Shown: one piece after another, positions 37,377-47,050 of the stretch
Layout of the letters: every line of letters begins with the position of its first letter
Numbering within the stretch: position 1 is the first letter of the stretch
Source: Methanosarcina sp. 2.H.T.1A.6
GTDB taxonomy: Archaea > Halobacteriota > Methanosarcinia > Methanosarcinales > Methanosarcinaceae
Assembly (NCBI RefSeq): GCF_000979455.1
Contig: NZ_JJOY01000044.1
Coordinates: 97,084-161,083 of the forward strand
DNA length: 64,000 nucleotides
Direction of reading: 5' to 3'
Made by a program: the position numbers and the translations under genes
Notes under the pieces: generated by a model
Database searches by the model: none
What the model was told of the DNA's origin: nothing
Seen by the model: only the letters and a program-made list of their open reading frames with translations

Positions 37377-38555
37377 TCACAGACCCACCATATACGGAAC
37401 AAGCGAAAAAAGCGCCTGAGCCCTCCGAGACTCGGATTTAATCCCGGTTGCCATCTCAAGGGCTTTTTCAAAAATTTCTTTTTTCCTTGATTCATCCAGA
37501 TACAGAATAATAAATGAAAGGGCCTGAGGCCTCATGTCTTTATCTTTAAGGTTGGAAGCCAATTCAAGAGCTTCTTCTATGATTTCTTCTTTTCTTTGCC
37601 CTTTCAGGTGGGGGATCAGCAAAGAAAAAGACTGAACTCTCAGAAAATCGGATTGAATCCCTGATGCCATTTCAAGGGCTTTTTCCAGGATTACTTCATT
37701 TATTGACTCTTCGAGATGCGGGACAAGCGAAGAAAGGATCTGGAATTTTGCATCCCCATATTGAATGTGGGGAGAGAAGTCAAGGATATCTTCAATAATT
37801 TCTTCTTTTCCCTGCCTTTTCAGGTGAGGGACAAGCGAAGAGAGGACCCTGGCTCTTTCGTCTTCATCCTGAATATTGGAAGTAGAGTAAAGGGTTTTTT
37901 CAATGAGTTTTACCTTTTCGGGCCCCTTCAGATACGGAACAATCAGGGAAAGAGCCTGGGACCTTAAATCTCCATATTGAATCTTAGAAGCAAAGTCAAG
38001 GGCTTTTTCCATAGTTTCTTCTTTTCCGGACTCAGCTTCTAACTGCTCTAAATCATGGGCAGTACTGACAGTATTGTTTTTTGCTGTGAATTCTTCAAGC
38101 AGTTTATTAAATTCTTCAAGCACTCTGGTTTTCTCACTTGAATCTTGTTTTATAAGCTTGACTGAACCATCTTCAGTTCTCATCCTCTGTTCGACAATCA
38201 TTCTCTGTATTAGCTCATCTTCCATAAAAGAAGAAATTTCTTTAGCTAAATCCGGGTCCTTTTCAAACGAGTTTATAATTGCCCGGATTAAAACCTGCTT
38301 TACCTCCGGGTCGGAGGGTGCAATAACCAGATCTCCTGCGGCTTCCTTCAACTCCGGCCTGTCTCTCGAAAACAGTTTTTCCCACAGTTTTTTCTTAAGC
38401 TCCCAGACAGCAGGCCCTACTTTATTGACAGCCTCTTCAGCCGCTCTTTTAGAGCCAATGACCATATATGGAACTACTGGTTCGATAAAATCTGTTACTT
38501 TCTGTGCCAGTTGCCTCATTATTGCATCCTGTTGCCGCATTGTTTCATCCTTCAT
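37377..38555 (-). CDS. HEAT-like repeat protein
   Basis: 392 residues. A helical N-terminal part (1-150) leads to six or seven repeats of about 34 residues with the pattern ALExASxIQxxDxRxQALS and VPHLKxxxKEEIIEKAL. The repeats form a HEAT/armadillo-like helical solenoid that binds partners; no enzyme motif is present. The repeats are similar enough to suggest recent internal expansion. Not closely related to the larger HEAT protein at 40860. Confidence 0.75.
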   Translation of the reverse strand: MKDETMRQQDAIMRQLAQKVTDFIEPVVPYMVIGSKRAAEEAVNKVGPAVWELKKKLWEKLFSRDRPELKEAAGDLVIAPSDPEVKQVLIRAIINSFEKDPDLAKEISSFMEDELIQRMIVEQRMRTEDGSVKLIKQDSSEKTRVLEEFNKLLEEFTAKNNTVSTAHDLEQLEAESGKEETMEKALDFASKIQYGDLRSQALSLIVPYLKGPEKVKLIEKTLYSTSNIQDEDERARVLSSLVPHLKRQGKEEIIEDILDFSPHIQYGDAKFQILSSLVPHLEESINEVILEKALEMASGIQSDFLRVQSFSLLIPHLKGQRKEEIIEEALELASNLKDKDMRPQALSFIILYLDESRKKEIFEKALEMATGIKSESRRAQALFSLVPYMVGL

Positions 38556-38937
38556 TTATGAAATGTTATATTCTTCTCTGTAAGGTTAGTTCCAGAATAA
38601 AGTGATATCAGTAAATGTAATGCCTGTACTGGAATAAATATAATAACAGATAAATACTTCGTTGGAAGCTTTAGAAAACTCAGTATGATCTATCTATAAC
38701 ATAATAATAATTAACCACAAGCTAATAATAATTAACCACAAGCACGCATTGCCCGTGTACTTGCCGGTACATTAAGCGGTTGTTGAAAATCCAGGTACTC
38801 TGAAAGCAATCAAAAAGGTTGAAAAAAAGGCTGATTCTATTTTTGGAACATACATCTTACTTTATTCAGGGAGAACAGGTATTTCCCAGTTAATATATAA
38901 ATAAATTTTAGTACAGTGTCCCCAAATATTATAATAC
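38556..38937. other. intergenic region before the serpin gene
   Basis: 382 bp. A 19-bp direct repeat (AATAATAATTAACCACAAG) occurs near 38700 and again about 24 bp later. TATATAA at 38894-38900 is a good TATA box, placing the serpin transcript start near 38925, so the message has a very short leader. No gene is seen. Confidence 0.5.
38894..38900 (+). promoter_or_regulatory. TATA box of the serpin gene
   Basis: TATATAA, 38 bp before the last base of the leader. The predicted leader is about 12 bases, too short for a normal ribosome site, so translation may be nearly leaderless. Confidence 0.5.
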
Positions 38938-40209
38938 ATGGCCAGAAGGAAAATTAATGTTCTTGTATTTACTCTAACATTGCTGTGCACAGGCTGCATT
39001 GAAGATACGGCTGTAATTCCGGGAAATACGATAAATGCGGACTCAGTAAAAGATTATGATATTGCAGCTGCAAACAATGCTTTTGCTTTTGACATGTATT
39101 CACAGCTGGCACAACTGGAACCGGAAGAGAAAAAGAACGTCCTCTTTTCGCCGCACAGCATATCTGCTGCCATGGCAATCTGTTATGAGGGAGCTGAAAA
39201 CACTACGAAGGAGCAAATATCGAACGTATTTTATTTTCCCTCCAATAAAACAGTTTTGAAAGTTCGTTTGGAGAGAACAAACGACAAGATAAATTCCGTA
39301 AATAACGATTATGAGCTTCAAACTGCAAATGCGCTCTGGGTACAGGAAAGATATCCCATAAAAGAAGCGTATATTTCCAACGTGAAAAAATACTATGACG
39401 GAGAAGTGACAAATCTCGATTTTGTAAGAAAATCGGATGACTCCAGAGATACCATCAATGAATGGGTCGAAGCCAGGACCAAGAACAAAATAAAAGACCT
39501 GGTTCCTGAAGATTCAATAACGGCTAATACACGGGTAATTATCACGAATGCTATTTACTTCAATGGGAAATGGGTGTATGAATTTGATAAGGAACTGACG
39601 GACAAAAAAACTTTTTATCCGGCAAATGGGGAAGAAATCTCTGTGGACATGATGTACATGTATAGCGCTTTAAATTATGGTGAAAACTCAAAGGCGAAAA
39701 TCATAGAATTACCATATAAAGGCAACGACTTATCCATGTACATTGTGCTTCCGAAAGACAACGACATTGAAGAATTTGAAACAGATTTCACGATAAACGA
39801 CTATGCCAAACTTAAAAACGACATGGACTCCGGGGAAGACGTAGAGACTTCGATTCCGAAATTCAAGTTTGAGACTAAAACCGAACTTTCCGATTCCCTT
39901 GTTGAAATGGGCGTTGTGGATGCATTCAACCTCAACAGGGCGAATTTTTCAGGAATTAGCGACAGTCCATTAGCAATATCCAGAGTGATTCATCAAGCTT
40001 TCATAGATGTGCAAGAAGAAGGCACGGAAGCTGCCGCAGCAACAATGGTTGAGATGGATATGGGTATGCGCATCTCCTGGGATTCCAAACCAAGAGAATT
40101 CAAAGCCGACCATCCATTCATGTTCTTCATAGAGGATAAACGGACAGGTTGCATCCTTTTCATGGGAAAAGTTGAATACCCTGAGTATGAGGAAACTAAA
40201 GAGTTTTAA
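38938..40209 (+). CDS. lipoprotein serpin (protease inhibitor)
   Basis: 423 residues. N-terminal lipoprotein signal (LLCTGC), then a complete serpin fold: NVLFSPHSISAAMAICYEGA, TANALWVQERYPIKEAYI, TRVIITNAIYFNGKWVYEF and the C-terminal DHPFMFFIEDKRTGCILFMG. The reactive loop hinge EEGTEAAAAT (from residue 360) has the small residues needed for insertion, so it should inhibit proteases by the suicide mechanism. The loop after the hinge is about four residues longer than in alpha-1-antitrypsin, so the cleaved bond is uncertain. Being lipid-anchored, it would guard the outer cell surface. Serpins are rare in archaea. Confidence 0.92.
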   Translation: MARRKINVLVFTLTLLCTGCIEDTAVIPGNTINADSVKDYDIAAANNAFAFDMYSQLAQLEPEEKKNVLFSPHSISAAMAICYEGAENTTKEQISNVFYFPSNKTVLKVRLERTNDKINSVNNDYELQTANALWVQERYPIKEAYISNVKKYYDGEVTNLDFVRKSDDSRDTINEWVEARTKNKIKDLVPEDSITANTRVIITNAIYFNGKWVYEFDKELTDKKTFYPANGEEISVDMMYMYSALNYGENSKAKIIELPYKGNDLSMYIVLPKDNDIEEFETDFTINDYAKLKNDMDSGEDVETSIPKFKFETKTELSDSLVEMGVVDAFNLNRANFSGISDSPLAISRVIHQAFIDVQEEGTEAAAATMVEMDMGMRISWDSKPREFKADHPFMFFIEDKRTGCILFMGKVEYPEYEETKEF

Positions 40210-40410
40210 AGTGGCAACTAAAAAGGAAACGTCGGGGGTTTTATTTGCTTGTGACCGCTCCCCGAACTCCCGAGGTATTGGACTCGTACCCCTGAGCCAA
40301 TCGACATATCACCGGTCTCAAATTGCCTAAAGCAACAGTATGGAGCAAAAACAAACTTGAAACTAAATAAGAAAGAGCTGAAAGAAACTAAGAATAGAAG
40401 CTAAAAATAG

Positions 40411-40596
40411 TTACTGCCAGGACATCTTATCGAGTATCCTGATTAAGTTACTTGCCTCATCAAAGGATAATTCAGGCCAGCTTTTTTTGTATTCATCGCA
40501 ATACTGACTAATTTTTTTATGTCTTTCCATATACCGAAGAGACTTTATTACTATATTTTTTTGCCTAAAAGTTATCGCTGAATCCGTAAACTCCAT
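40411..40596 (-). CDS. small protein of unknown function
   Basis: 61 residues, helical and charged (YMERHKKISQYCDEYKKSWP), with AAGGAG six bases before the ATG, which supports a real gene. No family recognised. It stands alone between the serpin and a HEAT protein. About 200 bp of non-coding sequence separate it from the serpin; I see nothing assignable in them. Confidence 0.55.
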   Translation of the reverse strand: MEFTDSAITFRQKNIVIKSLRYMERHKKISQYCDEYKKSWPELSFDEASNLIRILDKMSWQ

Positions 40597-40859
40597 AAAA
40601 TACTCCTTATATCATGCCTTCATTTTTCAATATGCTGTACTGCAATCAATCAAAAATCCGGAAATATTAGAAAAGTTATACTCTTTGATTGCCATTTATA
40701 TATATAGCTCACACTATATATACATACCTCACGAAGATATATTTATTAGACATAAATGTCAAAATATCATATATAGTCCTTTATATTTATATGAAATAAA
40801 CCTGCAAAACTCAAATATAGCAAATCGGAAGGGATTAAAGCAGCAGTTGGTGGGAATTC

Positions 40860-43778
40860 TTGAGTGACCAGCCCGGTATACATGATAAGACTTTTAGTCA
40901 GGTTTCGGATGAGAGGATAAAGACTGCAAGACAGCTGGGAGCCCTTTTTGAGGTTTTTCCTGAGCGGAAGCAGGCATTTGAAGACCTTTTAAGGCTTTGT
41001 TCTGACAGGGACAATAAGGTAAGGGAAGAGGCTGTAAATTCCCTTCAGACGGTTTTTCCTAATGTACCTGATAGGGAGCTTGTCTGGGAGAGGTTTGTAA
41101 ACCTTACGGCTTATCCGTCAGAGATGGTAATGAGAAGGGCAGTAAATGCTCTGATTGCTGTTTTTCCACTTATGCCTGATAAAGACCGGGCATGGAAAGA
41201 TCTGGCTGAGCTGGTAAATTCAAAATCAAGTATGGAAGACGTTAGCAGGGGAATTGTCCGCCTGCTTCCTGACGTGGTCCGTGAGATCCCGAATAAGGGG
41301 CAGGCCTGGGAAGACCTGCTTGAGATGACTTTTTCAGATGACTCTTATGTGCGAGAAAAAGCGGCTTCTATATTAAATATTGTTTTTCATGAAATGCCGG
41401 GTGGAAGGAAAAATGACGCCTGGGAAGAATTACTGAAACTGGCAGGCGAATCCGGAGATTCAAAGGTAAGGAAATTGGCTGCAAGGTCTATTGGGGAGGT
41501 TTTTCCATCTTTGCCTGATGAAAAGAAAGATGAAGCCTGGGAAGAGATGCTGGAACTGGCAGGAAAATCCGTAGATCAGGCAGTGCAAAAGGAAATTCTG
41601 CTTGCTCTGCCTTCTGTCTTTTCTTCTGTACCTGAGAAAAAAAGGGTATGGGAAAACATTTTCAGGCTTACGGAAAATGAGAGCGGACCTGTAAGAAAGC
41701 AGGCAGCAGATGCCCTTGTGGCTATATTCCCTGATATGCCCGACAGAACCAGGGTATGGGCTGATTTCCTGAGGCTCACCAGGGCAAGGGACGGGTACGT
41801 AAGGGATACTGCTGCAGATGCGCTTTCAGCTGTATTCCCGGGTCTGGACGACAAAGACCCCGTATGGAAGAAACTTATTGAACTCACAGGGGATGAGGAC
41901 GAATATGTCCGGAGAACCGCAGCTGATACCCTCGGCAAGGTTTTTCCACACGTGTCAGACAAAAATCAGGCATACTCGGACCTTGTTAGTCTGGCTGAAA
42001 AGAAGGATAGTTATGTGCTCAGGAGAGTCGTAAATACTCTTGCTTCTGTCTGCCCTCAATTCTGTAATGGGTATGAGATAAATGAAGTGGAAACGGAAAC
42101 AGGAAAAAATAAAGAGAAAGAAGAATGGGGAGAAAAGAGGGAAAAATGGGTAAAAATGGCAGGAGAGTGGGAGGGAGAGGAAAAAAGTAAACCTGCAGGT
42201 TTTTACGAGCTGGCATCAGAAAAAGAAAATAGAAAACCTGCTTTTGACCTCCTGAAGCTGACTGGTGACAGGGACAGCTATGTACGAAAAGACGCAGCTG
42301 ATTCCTTTGCCAGGGCATACCCTCACCTGCCGGATAAGAAAGAAGTCATAGGAGAGCTGCTAAGCCTGATACAGGACCCGGACCCGCAGATGCGGAGAGG
42401 CGCAATCGAGTCTCTACTCACTCTTTATTCTCGAAAGGAAGGCAAGACGCAGGATCTCTGGAGGGAACTTCTAAAAATGTCAGGGGATGGAGACACAGGA
42501 GTCAGAAAGGGCACTGCAGGGCTGCTTTCCCATGTATTCCCAGCGGTTGAGGAAAAATCCGGAGTTTTTTATGACCTTGTCAAACTCACTGAAAGCCAGG
42601 ATGCCCAGCTCCGGAAAAGAGCCGCAGAGCTTCTTGCCGTTGCATATACATATTCCGATAATAAACAGAGGGCATGGAACGATCTGTTGAGGCTTACATC
42701 CGTTGAGGATAGGGAAGTCAGGAAAGGGGCGGTACTTGCTCTTGCATCCGGATATACAGATATTCAGGATAAAGGAAAAGCCTGGAGTGACCTTATCAGG
42801 CTTTCAACTCATAGCGACAGTTTTGTGCAGCGGGCTGCAACACGAGCTCTTGGCCCTGCCTTTTTCTATGTGCCTGATAAAACACGGGCATGGAGAGACC
42901 TGCAGGTTCTTATCGATAATCCTTATATTTATGTCCGCAGGTACGCACTCCGCTCCCTTGGAAGAGCTTCCCTCTGGAGGGCACTCAAGGCGGAAAATGA
43001 AGCTGCTTATCTTTTTGGGCTCAAGGAAGCGGTCAAATACTTAAAAGAAGCATTTGAAACTTCTATTGACACTGTCATCCCTGAGTTCTACTCTCCATTT
43101 TACGAGACTTTCCTGCAAATACTTTTCAGCGACAGTCCGGAGAGGGCTGCAAGGCTCGGAAGTGAGAGATACCTCTCAAAGCTAGCCCATGAGATCAGGG
43201 ATCTGGAAGAAAATCAGAGGCTTCTGGAAATTCTGGGAGAGTTCACAGGGCTTCTTAGAGCAACAGGAACTCTGACTCCCGGAGATCTGCCTGCCCAGAA
43301 GAAACTGCTTGAGACCTGTGTTGCAGCTTTTGATAGGGTTTCAGGCCTTCTGGAGGCCATGGAAGAAGACGTTATTCTTGCACAGAAAACTGTGAAAAAA
43401 GAGTATCCCAGGATTGGAAAGGTAGTTCTGGAACAGAAGTTAAAAGAGACACTTTCCGGAATCCGGTACAGAGCAAGGACAGCCTGCCTGAAGGCAAAGG
43501 GTACTCCCACGGAAAAAATCGTGTGCACTGTAAGCCAGAAGGTCAGGGAGTGGATTTTCCAGGACCTTGAAAAAGACAAAAAAGAACTGGACAGGCAACT
43601 TGATTCTCTGCTCAATTTTCTCAGAGCCCAGATCCCCAATGTTCCTGAAAACCAGTATATTTTTGAAAAACTCGAAGATATCAGGCAGGAACAGGACATG
43701 CTGGAGCGCTACAGGCGCGTTGGCAGGTTTATAGGCCTGATCCCCGGAATCAGGATGCCAAAAGTTACAGGCAAATAA
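40860..43778 (+). CDS. large HEAT-repeat protein
   Basis: 972 residues from a TTG start with GGTGGG six bases upstream. Residues about 15-700 form roughly 17 HEAT repeats of 37-39 residues with the pattern VFPxVPDKxxAWxDLLxLT and VRxxAADAL. They are interrupted near residue 420 by a charged 35-residue insert (NKEKEEWGEKREKWVK). The C-terminal 270 residues are a separate helical domain with several coiled-coil stretches that I cannot assign. No signal peptide, so cytosolic. Solenoid proteins of this kind act as scaffolds; the partner is unknown. Confidence 0.8.
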   Translation: MSDQPGIHDKTFSQVSDERIKTARQLGALFEVFPERKQAFEDLLRLCSDRDNKVREEAVNSLQTVFPNVPDRELVWERFVNLTAYPSEMVMRRAVNALIAVFPLMPDKDRAWKDLAELVNSKSSMEDVSRGIVRLLPDVVREIPNKGQAWEDLLEMTFSDDSYVREKAASILNIVFHEMPGGRKNDAWEELLKLAGESGDSKVRKLAARSIGEVFPSLPDEKKDEAWEEMLELAGKSVDQAVQKEILLALPSVFSSVPEKKRVWENIFRLTENESGPVRKQAADALVAIFPDMPDRTRVWADFLRLTRARDGYVRDTAADALSAVFPGLDDKDPVWKKLIELTGDEDEYVRRTAADTLGKVFPHVSDKNQAYSDLVSLAEKKDSYVLRRVVNTLASVCPQFCNGYEINEVETETGKNKEKEEWGEKREKWVKMAGEWEGEEKSKPAGFYELASEKENRKPAFDLLKLTGDRDSYVRKDAADSFARAYPHLPDKKEVIGELLSLIQDPDPQMRRGAIESLLTLYSRKEGKTQDLWRELLKMSGDGDTGVRKGTAGLLSHVFPAVEEKSGVFYDLVKLTESQDAQLRKRAAELLAVAYTYSDNKQRAWNDLLRLTSVEDREVRKGAVLALASGYTDIQDKGKAWSDLIRLSTHSDSFVQRAATRALGPAFFYVPDKTRAWRDLQVLIDNPYIYVRRYALRSLGRASLWRALKAENEAAYLFGLKEAVKYLKEAFETSIDTVIPEFYSPFYETFLQILFSDSPERAARLGSERYLSKLAHEIRDLEENQRLLEILGEFTGLLRATGTLTPGDLPAQKKLLETCVAAFDRVSGLLEAMEEDVILAQKTVKKEYPRIGKVVLEQKLKETLSGIRYRARTACLKAKGTPTEKIVCTVSQKVREWIFQDLEKDKKELDRQLDSLLNFLRAQIPNVPENQYIFEKLEDIRQEQDMLERYRRVGRFIGLIPGIRMPKVTGK

Positions 43779-43854
43779 GGGTCCTTTACCCTGGAATTTA
43801 AAAGAAAGATCTTTCTCCCTGGAATTTATATCCAATCCTGCCAATCCTTATATT

Positions 43855-44172
43855 ATGTACGAAGCAGGCATTGAAATGACAGACGAGGACTTTGAATTTG
43901 CAAAGTCTCCTCTATCAAAAAAATTCATTTGCCTCGTATTTGAGAAGTATCAGCTGGACTACATCGCTTATTTCGGGGAAAATATGTTCTATGTCTCAGG
44001 GCAGAACTCCCAGCCCCTTACTCCATTATATCCCGATACCGGATACCCTGAAGATATTGAAATGGTTTTGGATTTCATGGCGCGTGAGAGAATCCGCAGG
44101 ATAAAATATGAGGACGGAATACTTTATCGGTCTTCAGTTCCGGAACTATCCGATTCGGGCAAAAATAGCTAG
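43855..44172 (+). CDS. small protein of unknown function
   Basis: 105 residues, mildly acidic, with an aromatic middle (FEKYQLDYIAYFGENMFYVSG) and no known motif. The ATG has no good ribosome site; an internal ATG at 43876 (MTDEDFEF) is an alternative. It follows the HEAT gene by 76 bp and could be transcribed with it. The gap holds a 14-bp palindrome, AGAAAGATCTTTCT, at 43804-43817. Confidence 0.6.
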   Translation: MYEAGIEMTDEDFEFAKSPLSKKFICLVFEKYQLDYIAYFGENMFYVSGQNSQPLTPLYPDTGYPEDIEMVLDFMARERIRRIKYEDGILYRSSVPELSDSGKNS

Positions 44173-44334
44173 ATATAAATGTGAAAAATATTTATCAGGA
44201 TAAAAAGGATCAGATATAGGCTGCATTAAAAACAAAAACTCAATTGTTTTTTTTCTTTTGTTCTGGTTATTTATAGTTTTATTGCAATAATTTACATCAC
44301 AAAGTTTCTCTTTATCGTTAGGAGGGGGTATTGA

Positions 44335-44520
44335 ATGATACATCTATGGGAATATGATTCTCGCAGAGTTCATGGTGTGCATATGCCACAATTGATGAGC
44401 GACCTTGAAAAAATTGGAAATGAGGGCTGGGAACTGATTTTAATTAAGGAAGATATTGATGATGAAGGAACAGTAACTGCCATTTTCAAACGGAAGAAGG
44501 CAGAAACCATATCTCTGTAA
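44335..44520 (+). CDS. DUF4177-like small protein
   Basis: 61 residues: WEYDSRRVHGVHM, LEKIGNEGWELILIKED and a final FKRKK. The pattern of a starting WEY, a central GxEGWELxxI and a closing FKR is that of DUF4177 proteins, whose function is unknown. GGAGGGGG lies seven bases before the ATG, a strong ribosome site. Confidence 0.75.
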   Translation: MIHLWEYDSRRVHGVHMPQLMSDLEKIGNEGWELILIKEDIDDEGTVTAIFKRKKAETISL

Positions 44521-44753
44521 CCAAATATTCTCAAACATTCTAGAAATATTTTTTAGATATTTGTTTTTTATTTTTCTATTTTTATTTTATTTTATTTCAT
44601 TTTATTTCATTTTATTTCATTTCAACACTTTTATCCTACCGAATTATAAACGAATTTGGGCCTCTCAAATACATTTTATCCTCTCAAACATTAATACATT
44701 AATGCTTTCAAGAAAACGAATTCAATGCTTTCACAGAGAGGAGTTTATTTATA

Positions 44754-46004
44754 TTGATAGTAAGTTATTTAACTACTTTCTCAGTATTTAATAATATGAA
44801 AAATTATGATCCTATTAAGGCTATCTATGCAGTGATAATCACACTGGTTTCTTTATATGCCTTATATATAACATCCGCTTTTTTTTATGTTATTGTTCTC
44901 AGCGCTCTTTTTGCTTACGTTATTCATCCAGTGTACTTTTTTTGCCTCCGATTCATAAAGCGTAAGCATACTTGCGCCCTGATCCCGATTGGCGCAATCT
45001 TTCTTATTACAATATCCTCCAGTGTTATGATAGTGAAGGCTTTAATGAATGAAATTTCAAAAATTTTAGAAATTCCCAATACCCTTAACGGGTTTGCAAA
45101 TATGGATCTCAGGCGGATAGTCGGACTTTTTGAGCCTTTTATCCAGACTCATCCCGGGAAACTGACTGAAAGCATCGGTGCATACTTTAACTCCCTGGTC
45201 ACGGATTATGTCCCCGAAATCCAGAATAATATATTTCAGATTTCAACCGGCCTTTCGATCCTGATTGTAGAGCTGATAGTAATTGTTGTCCTGACCTATT
45301 ACCTTCTCGTAGAAAGCGAAACTATCGCAGCCGAACTTCCGAATCTCTTTCCGGACAGGAAAGTGGGAGTTGTATTCCTCGGGGAGCTCAATTACATTTA
45401 CCAGAGCCTCTTCATAGTCTACTTCCTGACATGTCTCGTGACCGGTGTAATCGGGGGAATCCTTTACTGGGTACTTGGAGTACCTTATCCTCTTATCTGG
45501 GGAATTATAACCTTCATAATGGCTCTCCTGCCGGTTGTCGGAGCAGGCACGGTCTACGGCCTCCTTGCCCTTTACTATGTCCTCATACAGGACTTTTTTA
45601 CAGCAGGAGCCCTGATTTTCCTGGGAATCGTCTTCCTGAGCATTATCCCTGATTTCTTAATAAGACCAAGGCTTGCCAGAAACCGGGCTGCAATCCATCC
45701 GGCAATTACTCTTATAGCCTTTGCAGCTCCGGTCTTCGTTCTTGGCCCGATCGGAATAATTATAGGTCCACTCACATACGGGTTTTTGCTTGCAGCCATC
45801 AGAACAAAGAAAATACTTGGAATTACCCCTGTCCAGACAGGAAGTTCAACTGCAAGCTCAATTGAAAATTCGGTTGAAAGAACGATAAAAAAAGCAGTTG
45901 AATTCCCGGTTGAAAAATCAGTTGAAAAATCAGTTGAGACTTCCAGTGATCACATTTTCAGTCAGGAAATTAACCCCTGGAATGATAGAGAAAAAACGGT
46001 ATGA
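44754..46004 (+). CDS. AI-2E-family membrane transporter
   Basis: 416 residues, seven or eight membrane segments with the family layout: two N-terminal helices (FFYVIVLSALFAYVI), a soluble middle, and the C-terminal block ending in GPIGIIIGPLTYGFLLA. Relatives include AI-2 exporters and Na+/H+ antiporters, so the substrate is unsure. The tail has repeated VEKSVE units. Start uncertain: the TTG at 44754 has GAGGAG about 11 bases upstream, while the ATG at 44796 lacks a ribosome site but begins MKNYDPIKA, like many relatives. A T-rich, low-complexity stretch (44545-44625) precedes it. Confidence 0.82.
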   Translation: MIVSYLTTFSVFNNMKNYDPIKAIYAVIITLVSLYALYITSAFFYVIVLSALFAYVIHPVYFFCLRFIKRKHTCALIPIGAIFLITISSSVMIVKALMNEISKILEIPNTLNGFANMDLRRIVGLFEPFIQTHPGKLTESIGAYFNSLVTDYVPEIQNNIFQISTGLSILIVELIVIVVLTYYLLVESETIAAELPNLFPDRKVGVVFLGELNYIYQSLFIVYFLTCLVTGVIGGILYWVLGVPYPLIWGIITFIMALLPVVGAGTVYGLLALYYVLIQDFFTAGALIFLGIVFLSIIPDFLIRPRLARNRAAIHPAITLIAFAAPVFVLGPIGIIIGPLTYGFLLAAIRTKKILGITPVQTGSSTASSIENSVERTIKKAVEFPVEKSVEKSVETSSDHIFSQEINPWNDREKTV

Positions 46005-46209
46005 ATCTAACTTATGAAATAGATAAATTTTCATATAGTTACATGCTTTACAGATATATTTATATAATATATCTGTCTCGTACATACGTTAAAAATAAAG
46101 ATACGTATAATCTGTTATTAAAAACTCATTTTTGTTTTTAATCAAAGAGCTCTATACAATCTTATTTTTAAACTATTGACTATCCGCTATAAGCGGAGGT
46201 GAAACGAAA

Positions 46210-46407
46210 ATGGCTTTTAATGACAGAAATTTCAGGGGAAATTCCGGAGGTTTCCGCGGAAACAGCGGTCCCAGGGAAATGCACACAGCAGTTTGTTCTG
46301 ATTGCGGCGTTGAAACTGAAGTGCCTTTCAAACCTGACCCAGAAAGACCGGTCTACTGCAGGGACTGCCTTCCTAACCACAGGACTCCCAGAGAGAACCG
46401 CTATTAA
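46210..46407 (+). CDS. CxxC zinc-ribbon protein
   Basis: 65 residues: a Gly/Asn/Arg-rich N-terminus (RNFRGNSGGFRGNSG), then CSDCGVETEVPFKP and YCRDC, two CxxC pairs that should bind zinc. Archaeal proteins of this type are small, basic and probably bind nucleic acid. A near-complete ribosome site (GGAGGTGA) lies upstream of the ATG. TATA-rich sequence near 46055-46075 gives a leader of about 120 bases. The first 25 residues resemble an RGG-type RNA-binding tail. Confidence 0.8.
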   Translation: MAFNDRNFRGNSGGFRGNSGPREMHTAVCSDCGVETEVPFKPDPERPVYCRDCLPNHRTPRENRY

Positions 46408-46426
46408 GTGTTATCCGTGTAACTGA

Positions 46427-47050
46427 GTTACATTAACACTTCATTTACAGTTTATTACTTTCCTTTTTTTTATATATGTGTCACACCCAAATTGTGACTC
46501 GCTCGAATTGCACCTCGCCCGAATTGCACCTCGCCCGAATTGCGCTTTGGGATCACAGGAAATTGGAGATTTTCTGGGAGTTGCGATGTAATCGCAACAG
46601 TACGCAGTCCTTTTCGCTGCGCTCAAGAGGACTAACTTATGGGCATTAATAATCGTTTTGTCAGGTAGACTTCTACTTTATTGTTTTTGATGAGCGCCAG
46701 TGGAATTTGGGGCAAGAAGTGTCCTGTGCAGGAATGGCCTGAGCCTTCAAGGGTTATCCATTATCGCTTTAGAGTTCGTACGAAAAGTTTGCCAGGCAAT
46801 TAATGTACGGCGAGTTTTTGAAGGTAAGCGAAGGCTTCCAGTAAATCATTTAATCTTGAACTTGATCTTCATGCTTTTTTGTTGATTTCCAAACCCGAGT
46901 TTAAATAAAAATCTTTGTTGAGAAATCTAAAAATTTATATAGAGTTTGGACTAATTATACTATGCTTCGATCAGATAAATAAAAAGGAGATTTCAGAAAC
47001 TTAGATTATGAATAAATACGCCGCGCTATTTGCGGAAAAGGGTGATTTAA
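46427..47050. other. intergenic region with repeat family A copy 2
   Basis: 624 bp. Holds the repeat entered separately (46495-46636). The rest contains a 61-codon frame (46700-46885) without support. A TATA-like TTTATATAGAG near 46930 could serve the TPR gene at 47051. Confidence 0.5.
46495..46636 (-). repeat. dispersed intergenic repeat, family A, copy 2
   Basis: Reverse complement of copy 1 at about 20050-20290, with the same blocks in order: CTCTTGAGCGCAGCGAAAAGGACTGCG-like start (given in parts), the hairpin GTTGCGAT-GTA-ATCGCAAC (46580-46598), TGTGATCCCAA and three CGCAATTCGGGCGAGG-type units. It lacks the left third of copy 1. Confidence 0.75.

Noticed and set aside
40256..40330. GC-richer stretch after the serpin gene that might be a tRNA or rRNA fragment
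   Set aside because: It has ordered-looking sequence but folds into no cloverleaf I can draw and matches no RNA I recognise.
46700..46885. 61-codon frame, possible transposase fragment
   Set aside because: The end (RRLPVNHLILN) looks slightly protein-like, but there is no ribosome site and no matching motif.
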